64,000 nt of DNA. Source: Drosophila miranda. Taxonomy: Eukaryota; Arthropoda; Insecta; Diptera; Drosophilidae. A program made the position numbers and the translations under genes. Of the stretch, positions 53,671 to 64,000 are shown in pieces. The stretch covers positions 1,054,001 through 1,118,000 of the forward strand of contig NC_046678.1 in assembly GCF_003369915.1 (NCBI RefSeq). Reading direction: 5' to 3'. The notes under the pieces were generated by a model. That model was given only the letters and a program-made list of their open reading frames with translations, was not told the origin of the DNA and did not search any database. Within the stretch, counting starts at the first letter, position 1; each line of letters begins with the position of its first letter.

Positions 53671-56600
53671 CCCACTATATTGTGCGCCACCAATTGGCGA
53701 TCACCGTTCTCGCCGAGCACTGGAAAATAAGTTCACAGCAGACTTCGGTTTTTCATAAAGAGTACATAGATCCATAACACGAATGAACCTTGATATATTA
53801 CATAGTGGAGTTTAGTACTCTTTAATTTTTCCCGTAACTTTGTACCGGGCTGCATTCGTGGGCTTACTCAAAAAGTTACCAGCGTTACATTCTTGCCAAA
53901 AGCTTAAAATTAATAGCAACGTGCAAGCAGAGGGAATTCGTAATGTGTTTCAATAAAAGCCACTGCACTAGGACTTTTGGAGTATTGACAGATATCCAGA
54001 ACAGCACGCTCTTAAATATGGTAAAATTAAATAAAAAAAACTCCTGGCGGTTCAGCAATCTACTAGTTATGATAATTCTGTACGATTCTGATTTTTTCAA
54101 GTGTATTCAAATTTATACAACAAATTGTTTCTAAAGTGCTTTATTGGGATTAAATGGAATTATCGATACGAAATTTAAGACGGTTTTCTGTTCAACATTG
54201 CTTTCTTTTATTAAGGTGTACTTTTTAATCTAATTCGCATACATACATTTAATCACTAATTTGAAGTATATATACTTAGACATACATTTCTTATATATAT
54301 ACGTTAAATATTTTTAACTTAGGAATATTTATAACATTTTTTGTATGTATCGATTTTTACCCGTACCACTATCTAGACCCCAGCAATGATATCAAACCAT
54401 TTTATTAACCAATCAATGAATAGAAATTTGCGGAAACGTCAAACCTCAGCAGAGTTTCCGATTTGAAGAACATTAAATTAAATTGATGAAAAACATTTTC
54501 CACGCTATTTTGAAAATTACATTTTTTGTTTTAAGTAATTAACTTTTAAAAAAATTAAATAATTGATTATAAAAGCAGTGAAATGCACAGGGAATACGAT
54601 AATTAAATCATTAATAAATTTAAGAAAAAATATCAATATAACTCTAAGTGCACACATACATATACCAAATATACAATACAATAGTAACATTTCTATTGTT
54701 TTGTCTAAAGAACATCAGAATAAATTTTAAATTAGATGTTGTTTCCAATTTTGTAAATGCTTGTTGAGTAAAAATGTAATGCCCACGAATCATATATTTG
54801 TGATTGTTTATTCTTGTTTTTAAATTTTTATAAAAAACAAAGATTGATTTTACAACTAGATATGGTAATGTATCACTATAAGTATATTCTTAACAGTACT
54901 GACTCGAATAAAAACGATATTTAACGCGTAAATTTAAACTAACAGAAATATATATAGTAACGATCATTTTTTAAAATTATATTCAATAAATAAAACATTA
55001 AATATTGCAATATCGTTTCAATGTGGTTACAGTTGTACAAAAAGCAACTCAAAGCAAAACACAGAATATTGGAAGCATTGGATAGAAACTATTTTGATTA
55101 TAATTACTATTAAAACTAACTAAATATCTGTATCATGCCAAAATGAAAGACATTAAAAATGTAATATCCACGATTGAATCTAAACACTCAAACAAAAACT
55201 GAATCTTCTGCTTGTGTTACATAACTTAATTTACATTTGATCATTTATAAATTAAGGACTAACATAGTTCGTTTCTAATCGATATTTTCCATTTCCTCTT
55301 ACTCGCATACACAAGAATGTATGCATAGTCGAACATATATAATATGTGTTAAACAGTCTTTTTTAATTGGCAATGGCTATACACATTTTTTTGATTAGAT
55401 AAATAATACCTTATCAAATATATATGTATATATTTATATGTATATTTCCATTCATATGTATACTTATGTATGTACATATATCGTATTATCGGCACATCTC
55501 TATATAAATGTACCTTCATGCTTATACAGATGCTAGACCTTAACCAATTTCTGCATGTATATTTGGATTTGTATTACCTTTATAATATTTAAATCAGCGT
55601 ATCCACACACATACACACATATCTACATATGTCCTATAGTATCTTAGAGCCCTACATGCTTAAATCTTCATTTTGTTTTATCACAGCTCTGTATGTATTT
55701 ATACTCATGAAATTTGCTGTCCTCTTACTAATGTAAGCCCATTAGAGATCACCAAATACAATATTGAGGATTATTGTTTACATACAGTGGCCGACAAAAA
55801 ACTACAACAAATTTTTTATATCTGAGGAATCCAAGATCTTGTAATAAAACTTTTGTAGAATACTCTAATATGGTTAATTTAAACAGAATAGATTTTCAAG
55901 AAAAGGTTGTAAGGAGTATATGGGAGTGTTATAATGCATAAATAAGACTTGTTTCATAACTAGTTTTCGTTTAGAAAACTCAAAAAACTCTTTTTTCATA
56001 CCACCTGTATTTTAAGTGTCATTTAACATAGACGCATAATTTTTTGATCATTTGTTTGGTACTCTGACACCTGTCAATGATGGAGTTTCAATGGCGTCTA
56101 CTCTTGATTTGTGCAAGGCTCTAGTATGAATACTCTTACATACATACATAAATATGTAGGTATGTGTGTGTTTGTTAATATCCATATGCAACTGTCGATT
56201 GGGACTAAACATATCTTATAGCTAACGAGTGTATATAAAAATGAATTTCCAAATACTAAATATTAAATAGATATAATACATCTCTACATGGATATTTGAC
56301 TATTAAGTACATACAAATATTTATACACACATATGTAGGTTTGTATTTATCAGGGCTCGTAACTTTTACAGCAAATTCCATTAAGTTATCGACACAAATG
56401 ATGAACTGAACCAACACAATTAATACCTAATCGCATACGTTTATTATTGGCACATAGTATAAAATATTAATTCATTAATCACATAATTATATATTCATGT
56501 TATTCATGTGCTAAGCACTATTTCCAATATATCTATGTATGCAAGTGTATGCACTTAGATGTATAAATTACGAGCCCGTATTTACGTACCTTATATAAAA

Positions 56601-57994
56601 TTACGTACGTACATATGTATGTATGCATATAATTGGAAGATAGTAGTTTGAACTGAATGAAGACTAGTATAAATATACTCGTATGTATTTTTAATAACTT
56701 TCCAATATGCAGTTATAAATACATGTATATATACAGGTAAATAGTATTTATTTCGCCGGCATTTACTCTTTATGGAATAGTTGCTATCAGGTCTTATGGT
56801 CAATAAATTCGTAAACATTGTCAGTATTTTTATGTAAGCAAGTTACCTATTTACAAACTTGTTGTTTTTACTCATCCTTTAAAAATTTGAGATACAAACA
56901 TATAAATAAGAATTGCGGTGTTTAGCAACAAAAAACCCCGGTGTATACTGTGCAAATTTGCAATGTTTTTGCATACCTATACATACTACCAATTACCAAT
57001 GACGTATCAACACAAGTCGTATTAATTCTGTGTTTTGTCAAACTCAAATTTGTATTTAGCATTTGTACGTAAATTTAGACATACGTATCTTGTAAAATTA
57101 TTTATGCACATATGCCCATATATTTATGTACACAAACCAAATTATAAATCGGGAAAAATGTGTTATAATTGCAAAAAACCAGATGTATCTGTGTCCGATA
57201 ATAAATTTGAAAAGTTTGGCTGTGTAACAAACATACATATGGGGATGAAATTTGCATAAACGTTTATGTAAATCCACACATATGTAGGTGTACATCGAAA
57301 AAATATTTCAAACTTTGATTGAGCGATGGAAAAGATTTACTAAAAACTGCTTGTAGTTAAAATCAATAATATAATAAAACAAATGTTGAGTTTGACAACA
57401 CTCAGAAAAGTAATTAAACGACCATTCAGATTTATACGCCACGGTAAAAAAATTATATAGTACAACATAAATATTTAAATGTTCGTATAAATATTTACAT
57501 ATGTTCATATGTATACGCATGTATATTATAGTTGAATTAAACTTTCTGCGGATAGGTAAGTGTAACAGAAGTAAGTAGCTTAAGATAAGTAAGTATGTAC
57601 ACATATACCATAAGTACAAACATACATACCTACATACGTAAACACGCTTACTTAATTTATTTGGCGTTCCCTAGCATGAGCTTTGATCCATTTGTGTTGT
57701 CTCCAGAGAAATATTTCTGTTTGGCCTCTTTTTTTTATTTATAGAAAATGACAAGATATCCAGATTTTAGTTTCAATTATTACAAAAATTCAAATATACA
57801 TATTCATATGTATATATAAATAATTTAAATTTTGGCACTTGTCTATTAATGGCCACATGTTTCTAAAGATGGCGAATGGGATGGCGATAATACTATTTAT
57901 TGCACGTTCATTAATTTAAGCTGCTTCTCACACAACACTGAATATTGAGAAAATTGAGAGAAAGCCGGCGATAGGTATTTTAATAGACTAGCAG
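53671..57994. other. AT-rich non-coding region downstream of pan
   Basis: No gene was found. It probably includes the pan 3' untranslated region next to 57995; a minus-strand AATAAA at 57896-57901 is one candidate. 55380-57700 is rich in TATGTA/TACATA microsatellites. A possible Tc1-like terminal sequence lies at 55787-55806. Confidence 0.55.
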
Positions 57995-59096
57995 TTATGA
58001 TACGCTGATGGCTCCAGTTTCGGAAGAACCAGCACTTGAAGAGGGATTGTTTGCGTTCGTTGGCGGATCTGAGGAAGTATGCTTGCCGTTGTTTATGGAA
58101 TGGGTATCTCCAGACAATATTGTTGACTCGCTATTGCTAGCTGCCGCTAAATGGTGGGTCAACTGTTGGTGAAAATGTTGGCTGAAGCTGCTATTAAAAA
58201 GCGAGTGGTGGGGGTGATAGCCGTGGGGAGCAGCATGGTGAATAATGGACGTAGACCCCAAAGCACTTTTTTCCTTAGAATCAGAGACTGCAATGGAGCA
58301 CACATTTTGATCTTCACGCCGCTTAGTTAACTGATTGATGCTCAATGGATTATTTATATCTCGTGGATTGGCACCAATGGGGTTTCGTGGTACGTTTACC
58401 GGCGCCGGCGCCTTAGGCGGTACACCAGAACCGCTAAAACCATTAAAGCCATTTGCTGAACTCTTATTTTTACTGACTGAAGGATGAGGCTGGAATAATG
58501 CATCAGGTTTGTTGCTAACAGAACTACCTATTGGATGACTAAGGCCCATACCTAGGTGACTGAAACGATTTCCAAGCATCATAGCGCGCTCATGGGCTAA
58601 ACTTGAAGATGGACCCGTCGTACCTGTTACAGGCGAGACAGTATTTGAGGTATTCGGCGTAGTGCTTATACTACAAGTTGACCCACTACTCGATCCTGAT
58701 GCGGAAATAGATTCCGATCTTGTTTGACTGGATCCCTGTTCTGCATTGGGGACCATAAGCGCATTAGTGCTGACAGCTAACAGAGACGGTGTTGCTGGAT
58801 TAATATTCATATTAAGTGGGCTCGCCAAGCTTGTTGTTGTAGACGGGCTTTGTAAGCTAGACAACCCGCTTAGGCAGCCAGGGCTGGATATTGACTGATT
58901 CAGAGACTCTGTATCATCATCTGGAATTTTATTACTTTCATCACCGCTGCCGCAGCTACCGACTAACTGATCATCATCATCATCATCATCGTCGTCATCA
59001 CTTAGCTGGCTTCCAAGATCATCAATTCCGCTTCCATCTTCGATCGCGCCTGTTCCATTCATAGCCTCCATGTAGCGTATGCATTTTTTTTTGCGT
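57995..59096 (-). CDS. pan: Pangolin/TCF, last coding exon (C-clamp end and C-terminal tail)
   Basis: A minus-strand exon runs from the acceptor at 59097-59098 to TAA at 57995, with one base completing a codon, then [25 protein letters not shown] is the end of the C-clamp, the second DNA-binding element after the HMG box in invertebrate TCF. The rest (about 355 residues) is the low-complexity tail: a ten-residue aspartate run, [54 protein letters not shown], and the end GAISVS. These blocks match fly pan. TCF binds Wg/Wnt response elements and recruits Armadillo or Groucho. The HMG box and N-terminal Armadillo-binding exons lie at higher coordinates, beyond the window. The exon is intact. Confidence 0.93.
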
Positions 59097-59926
59097 CTAC
59101 ATGAAAAAAAAAAAAATGTAAATAAAATAAGTTACATATTTAAAATTTTGGTAATATTTAAGGTGCACATTTAAAATCATTCCAAACAAAATGTACGTAA
59201 CACTTTTAGGATTCATGCAGCAACGGAACCCTAGAACTGAAAGTTTAATCTTAAATGATGATCTCACTAGCACAGCGTGCACATCGCGTCTCTACAAAAT
59301 AGGTTGCAAATAAGACGAAAAATGTTATATATTAAAAATGGCGAAGTTAGACTACACTTTTAACATAATTTAGTATATATGTATACATACATATACATAT
59401 GTATACATATATACATTTATTCCCAATTTATTATTGCACCTACAATACAAACAAATGGCAAAACGCGTTTTTTATTCGGAGTATGTTTTTACTAAAAAAG
59501 CTATAAAACCTGTTATCAAATACATGCAAAAAAAAGCTTAAAATAAAAATATACTCGGCGATGCCGACCATAAATAAAATATTAAATATTAATCAGAACG
59601 TAAATATGGCAATTAGTGAATACATTTTAAATTAAAGAGGGTGTTGCAATCTTTCTTAAAATTTTACATTTGATTGCAAATTTCAATGCACGAACAAATA
59701 GTTGAATCGTTGGTTAACATAGATACATAACAACATTGAAGTAAAATAAGCATTTTACATTTTCAAGCCATATTGCTGCCTATTTATGGCCGAAAATTAA
59801 ATCCTTTTTAGAAAGAAAGTTTTCTTCAAAAAGTCAAAAACTTATTTCAATTAATTTCTTCGAATAATTATTTATAGCATATGTGTGTATCGAAATATCA
59901 CCTTAATCAAATATAAAAGGACCTTA

Positions 59927-60020
59927 GGCCTGGGATCCCCGCGCAACAGGATTCGTCTTGGTGTCGCATAGGAAAATTGATGATGCAGTCATTGCATATC
60001 AACTTTTAATTATAAAAAAA
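59927..60020 (+). mobile_element. CR1-like LINE 3' end fragment with A-tail
   Basis: The words 'cctgggatccccgcgcaaca', 'cttggtgtcgca', 'gatgcagtcattgcatatca' and an A-run at 60014-60026 match the 3' end at 490-590. It also preserves the 'gggatcc' word that in the array borders the proteasome fragment. Confidence 0.7.
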
Positions 60021-60924
60021 AAAAACAACAAAATAGTAAGAGCCTTACTATTAAACTAAAGCACGCAATTTTGCGTTCTGCGATTACTGAAGCATGGCTG
60101 GAACATATTAAAATTTTTACATAGAACTGACAATTTTGCAACAACTTTCAAACAAAAGAGGAGTTCCACATATTTTAAATAGTGGGTAACACAGATTTGC
60201 AGAAAGAACTTAAAAGCTTTAAAAGCACAGGAAAAATTGCAGATAGAAAACAGACATTTGCAAGAAAATAATTTATATATATACATATATGTCCAAAATA
60301 GTGTCTTAACTTTGAAGCCTATCAGCACCATTTCAAATGCACTCTAATCGGAACCATATAAGTAAAAGTAAACCATTCCCATGTATTGTATCTTTTATGT
60401 TAGCGATGATGAGACGAAGGGAAAATTTACCATTTTTAAATTAAATAAGTCGCGCGTTAAATTCCAATTGTCACTTTGTCATTTGTTCAAAAGCTGTTTA
60501 TATCAAAAAATTACCATATAAACATCAAATTATAACAGCAAAATTCATACTCGTCGGCAGACGGATGGACGGAGACTGCGGACTGCCGGCATATTTACAA
60601 CAATCTCATAGTACGCAAACTTAGGCAACAAAAGCTACTGTGTAGAAATTAACGTGGTGCACACAAAAATATAAATAATTAATAGTTTTATCATTTCGAT
60701 ATTTATGTTCTCCTTTTATCGAGATATAACGTTATTTTAATAAGATTATTGGTATAAATAGCATTTTCATGTTGTACAGAACAAACCGAAAGAAACAATA
60801 AACACATTTAACTTGAAAACTTCATTGAAACAGAATAAATACATCAACATCAAATATCGCTAATAAACACAGAAAAACTCAACACATAAATAAGTTAAAC
60901 AACATACATTATTATATTATAGGC

Positions 60925-61505
60925 ATATTTTAAACATCGAATCGAACGAACAACAATATATACCTAAAACAAAACGCATATCAGGGTTTGACAAATGCAT
61001 ATCATATGACATATCAACACATGTTATAAATACACGGATATCAAATATGAAATCAATTAAAATATATCAAAGTAATGTAGTTTAGGAACATGTAAATACA
61101 TACATATAATGTTAGCAATTAAGTAAGAGGAATGACTCCACTGATTTGGTCAACTATATGACATAATTTTTAGCATTAAATCGGCTCGACTGATTGGTTT
61201 TACTGTAAGGCATAGCTATCAAATTTCAATCGATTCAATCGTATAATTAATTATTTTCAGATTTTTGTTTAAGATTCGAAACGTCTGGCATAAAAAATGT
61301 ATCCTTTCGAGAATACAAATATATACATTCATTCGATAAAATAAAAAAGCTTTCTTAATGACATGCATTTTAGTAAGTATTTACGAAAATTTATTATGCA
61401 CTTACAAATATGCGAACCACTCCCTAATGGTAACATTTACTATAAACACTAACTAATTTGCAAACCCTGATATACATTTGTTTAAAATATTTTCTGTTTT
61501 TTTTT
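60925..61505 (+). repeat. Diverged copy of the array-flank repeat
   Basis: It aligns with 49380-49790 (see that entry for shared words). It is not interrupted by a LINE at the position equivalent to 49537. Confidence 0.6.
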
Positions 61506-61620
61506 TATTTACTGGTATCTGCGCAGATGTGATTGAATGCTGGCTCATCTGCTGTAAAGGTAAGTTTTATCCTGGATTGACTGATGTTTTCGATTCGTCT
61601 CAGCATTCAAGTGTGCACTT

Positions 61621-61957
61621 CTACAAATTTACATATGTTGGTGGTGCCTGCGGGGACAGCTGCTGCGAACCAGCGCTAGCTGCACCACCCCCACTTCCGG
61701 CGCTGGCTGTTATACCATTTAAAGGTGCTATTCCATTTCCATTACTGTTAGCCATCATTTGTGCATGTGTATGAGAAGACGAGGTGGATGATGATGAGGA
61801 GGACGAAGATGACGAATTGGGCAGCATTACAGTACCCCCTATGCCACTTACAATAGGTGCCAGCATACCAACACTTATGCTGCTGACTGCTGCACCACTG
61901 CCGATGCCAACGCTGCCGCCACTGTTGCTTACAGTTGAAATGACACCCAAACTGGGA
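61621..61957 (-). CDS. Candidate terminal exon, possibly an alternative pan C-terminus
   Basis: On the minus strand a frame of about 110 codons ends PPTYVNL and TAG at 61621. It looks like real protein: Gly/Ser-rich, a ten-serine run, then HTHAQMMANSNGNGIAPLNG. Two possible acceptors (AG at 61958-61959, or CAG ending at 61952) both leave one base before the first full codon. That is the same phase as the pan C-clamp exon at 59096, so the upstream pan donor could splice to either. I do not recognise the protein. It could instead belong to a different gene or be a chance open frame in repetitive codons. Confidence 0.4.
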
Positions 61958-64000
61958 CTTAATAATCGGTAAAGTCGAGGTCAATTAAATGTCCAAAATT
62001 GATATGAATAACCGTCAGCATTAAGAAGAGAAAAGGGGTAATCAAAAACATCAAAATCATTTTATCATCTATTATATTTCGTTTTATCAGTGTGTATGTG
62101 TTGTGTATTTTTAGAATGAAACAACAAAAACGTCAAACAAAACATAAAGAAACCGATAAAGCAATTTTTAAAGAGTTTTAGTCGTTAAAAAAATGATTGA
62201 GCATAAAAGTTGAGCCTTTACGGAAAATTAAGCTAAGATATTGATATGCCTTTTCTATAATCTGCGATGAATGCAGTAATAATAACTGATATTAATGAAA
62301 CAAAATAAAAAGAATATATTTTTAGACTTCCCCAGCATCAACGAATATAAAAAGATTGATCTTAATTGGCACATCCTTACATAATAATATTTTAAAAAAA
62401 TTATACATAAATGAAAAATAAACTCAAGGACTTGTACGAGGTGCAGACAAGGGTAGTGGTGTAAGTTTGAAGGGCGCGTTCCATGCAATTACAATTGATC
62501 AAATGATCGTGGAGACTTTTTGTAATTGATATTAATAGTGACAGGTGTTACAGTTTTGTGTACCTATTTATTTCATGATTATGGAAGTTTATAGGGACAC
62601 TAAATTTATCATATTGTGCAATGTGCATTGCTTTTATATGTTTTCTTGTACATATGCCATCATATTAATTCAATATGTGTAGAATTATAATAGATAAATT
62701 ATTATAAATTATCTATTAAATTTAGTATAGTCCAACAAAACTCACGCAAGATTAAAATTTGTAATACAATTTTTGGTTGTTTTGTAATTTATTGTTGATA
62801 TACTCATTTGAATGCTGACATTTTTGAATACATTGATACCAAAAAGATTCTGATTTTTGTCTTTGCGGCATTCAGAGGTTTGATCAAACGGCTGCACCTT
62901 AGCCGTTTACCCATCGAGTTTTCATAGTCAACAACAGCTAATTTTTACTGTCTAAACCTTCCGTTTTTACCAGAGACCGTATTCATTATGCAACACCATA
63001 TTTACGCTTCAACTTTTTATGATAGTCTTGGAACTTTAACAATTTTTAAAGAGTTATGGTTTTGTTTCATGGTGTGGTTTTTCTTTAAAGTTAAAACAAC
63101 TTTTTTTGTTATGTTTTTCTTTTTTTAACATAACTTAAGAATCTTACATCTGGTTGTATTGCAATTCTGAAAAGCTGATAAATGCAGTTTTTTTATACCG
63201 TGGACGAAAACTCTGATATTTTGGCATGTAAAAGCAGGCTCTGATTTGTTCACATACTTTTACGTTTTTAACCAAAACGTTCCGTTTTTCTTTTTCGCAA
63301 ATTTTTTTCACATTTTCTAATGTCCTGTTAAATGCACAAAGCTTCTGTTATGTTTAGCATCCGACGTATCGATAAAAAAAAAAAACAGACTGCGTCAACT
63401 CTTGTTGAATTAAGCAATTGTTTTAAAGCAAAATTTGATGTTGGGTTAAAAAAAATATTTATAAAGAACGTACTAGCTAAATTGCTCTGGTAGTCCGAAG
63501 GTGATAGCCGAAGCCTGCCTGAAACTCAGTTGTTTTTCGTAACAATGATATTGACAGGCCTGATTCCTCTATAGTTGTTCCTTTGATGTGAAATCAGATT
63601 GTAAATATTTGTACATGGATGTGTGCATAATATGTCTCTATGTCGTTTTATGTATGTCGAATTGTTGTAAGTGTATTTATTTAGATCAAATCCAACACAT
63701 GTAATCGTACTTCGTGAAGTACGACTTTCTTGGAGCGCTCTAGGTGACTTATCTTAAATCGGTACGTTGTGTCAAAAATTTCTACTTCGAGAACAAAAAA
63801 CCAATATTAAATTCCTAAATAAGCGCATGGGTGTAGAACCTTACTCAGAAGTTCCATTTAAATTATACAAATATTACATTTGTAAAAACAGAAAATTCCC
63901 CAAAATATTCCGAAGAAAGTGCACCAATTAATATCCCTACTTGGGCAGGCAATAGCCAATATCCCCACGCATTACACGATGGAAATAATACTACATATAT
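61958..64000 (-). other. AT-rich region, presumed pan intron
   Basis: No exon was supported. There is no C-clamp Cys motif or HMG box in the minus-strand frames, so the preceding pan exon lies outside. 63480-63570 is a small GC-richer patch ('gcctgcctgaaactcag') without clear identity. Confidence 0.5.

Larger units (their letters stand above)
59097..61620 (-). other. Presumed pan intron
   Basis: AT-rich, with no supported exon. It holds a microsatellite cluster (59370-59420), a CR1-like 3' end (59927-60020), and a repeat related to the array flank (60925-61505). Confidence 0.55.

Overview
The window is eukaryotic DNA from a Drosophila species. The spliced genes are recognisable as fly Zyx (3' half), CaMKII, ATPsynbeta and the last coding exon of pangolin/TCF. 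All four sit on the small dot chromosome (Muller F element) in D. melanogaster, so this is probably F-element sequence from another Drosophila. Support comes from AT-rich introns, many TACATA/TATGTA microsatellites, scattered INE-1/DINE-1 pieces and a heavy load of non-LTR retrotransposons. I cannot name the species.

Layout. Bases 1-3432 are an intron, probably of Zyx, packed with repeats: the 3' end of a CR1-like LINE, a DINE-1 piece, a decayed LOA-type LINE that carries an insertion, and a second DINE-1. Bases 3433-4528 hold four Zyx exons (+) with three LIM domains and the stop. Bases 4529-9156 are non-coding. Bases 9157-18028 are CaMKII (+), for which 15 coding exons join in frame into a 530-residue kinase. 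ATPsynbeta lies on the minus strand at 21149-23337 (three exons, 506 residues), with a cluster of promoter-like motifs just upstream of its start codon.

Bases 24123-49537 are the striking part: a head-to-tail array with a period of about 7.65 kb, three full units and a fourth truncated one. Each full unit is a roughly 2.55 kb spacer joined to a CR1-like LINE (ORF1 plus ORF2). An antisense, intronless piece of a proteasome alpha-subunit gene (Prosalpha3/PSMA4 type) lies inside the LINE's 3' end. The spacer carries a short mitochondrial COI fragment (numt). All three LINEs share the same two stop codons in ORF2 and the same proteasome insertion. The array therefore grew by DNA amplification, not by repeated retrotransposition. 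The fourth unit stops where the LINE begins in the others, and its right flank continues into sequence related to 60.9-61.5 kb, as if it kept the site without the LINE.

Bases 49538-53700 are more repeat wreckage: a spacer relative, two DINE-1 pieces, a LOA-type LINE, a minisatellite and a CR1 3' end. Bases 53.7-57.99 kb are AT-rich non-coding DNA. Bases 57995-59096 are the last exon of pan (-). Bases 59097-64000 are presumed pan intron, with one candidate alternative terminal exon at 61621-61957.

The genes do not form one pathway: a focal-adhesion LIM protein, a synaptic kinase, a mitochondrial ATP synthase subunit and the Wnt/Wingless effector TCF. What links them is their location in a repeat-rich domain.
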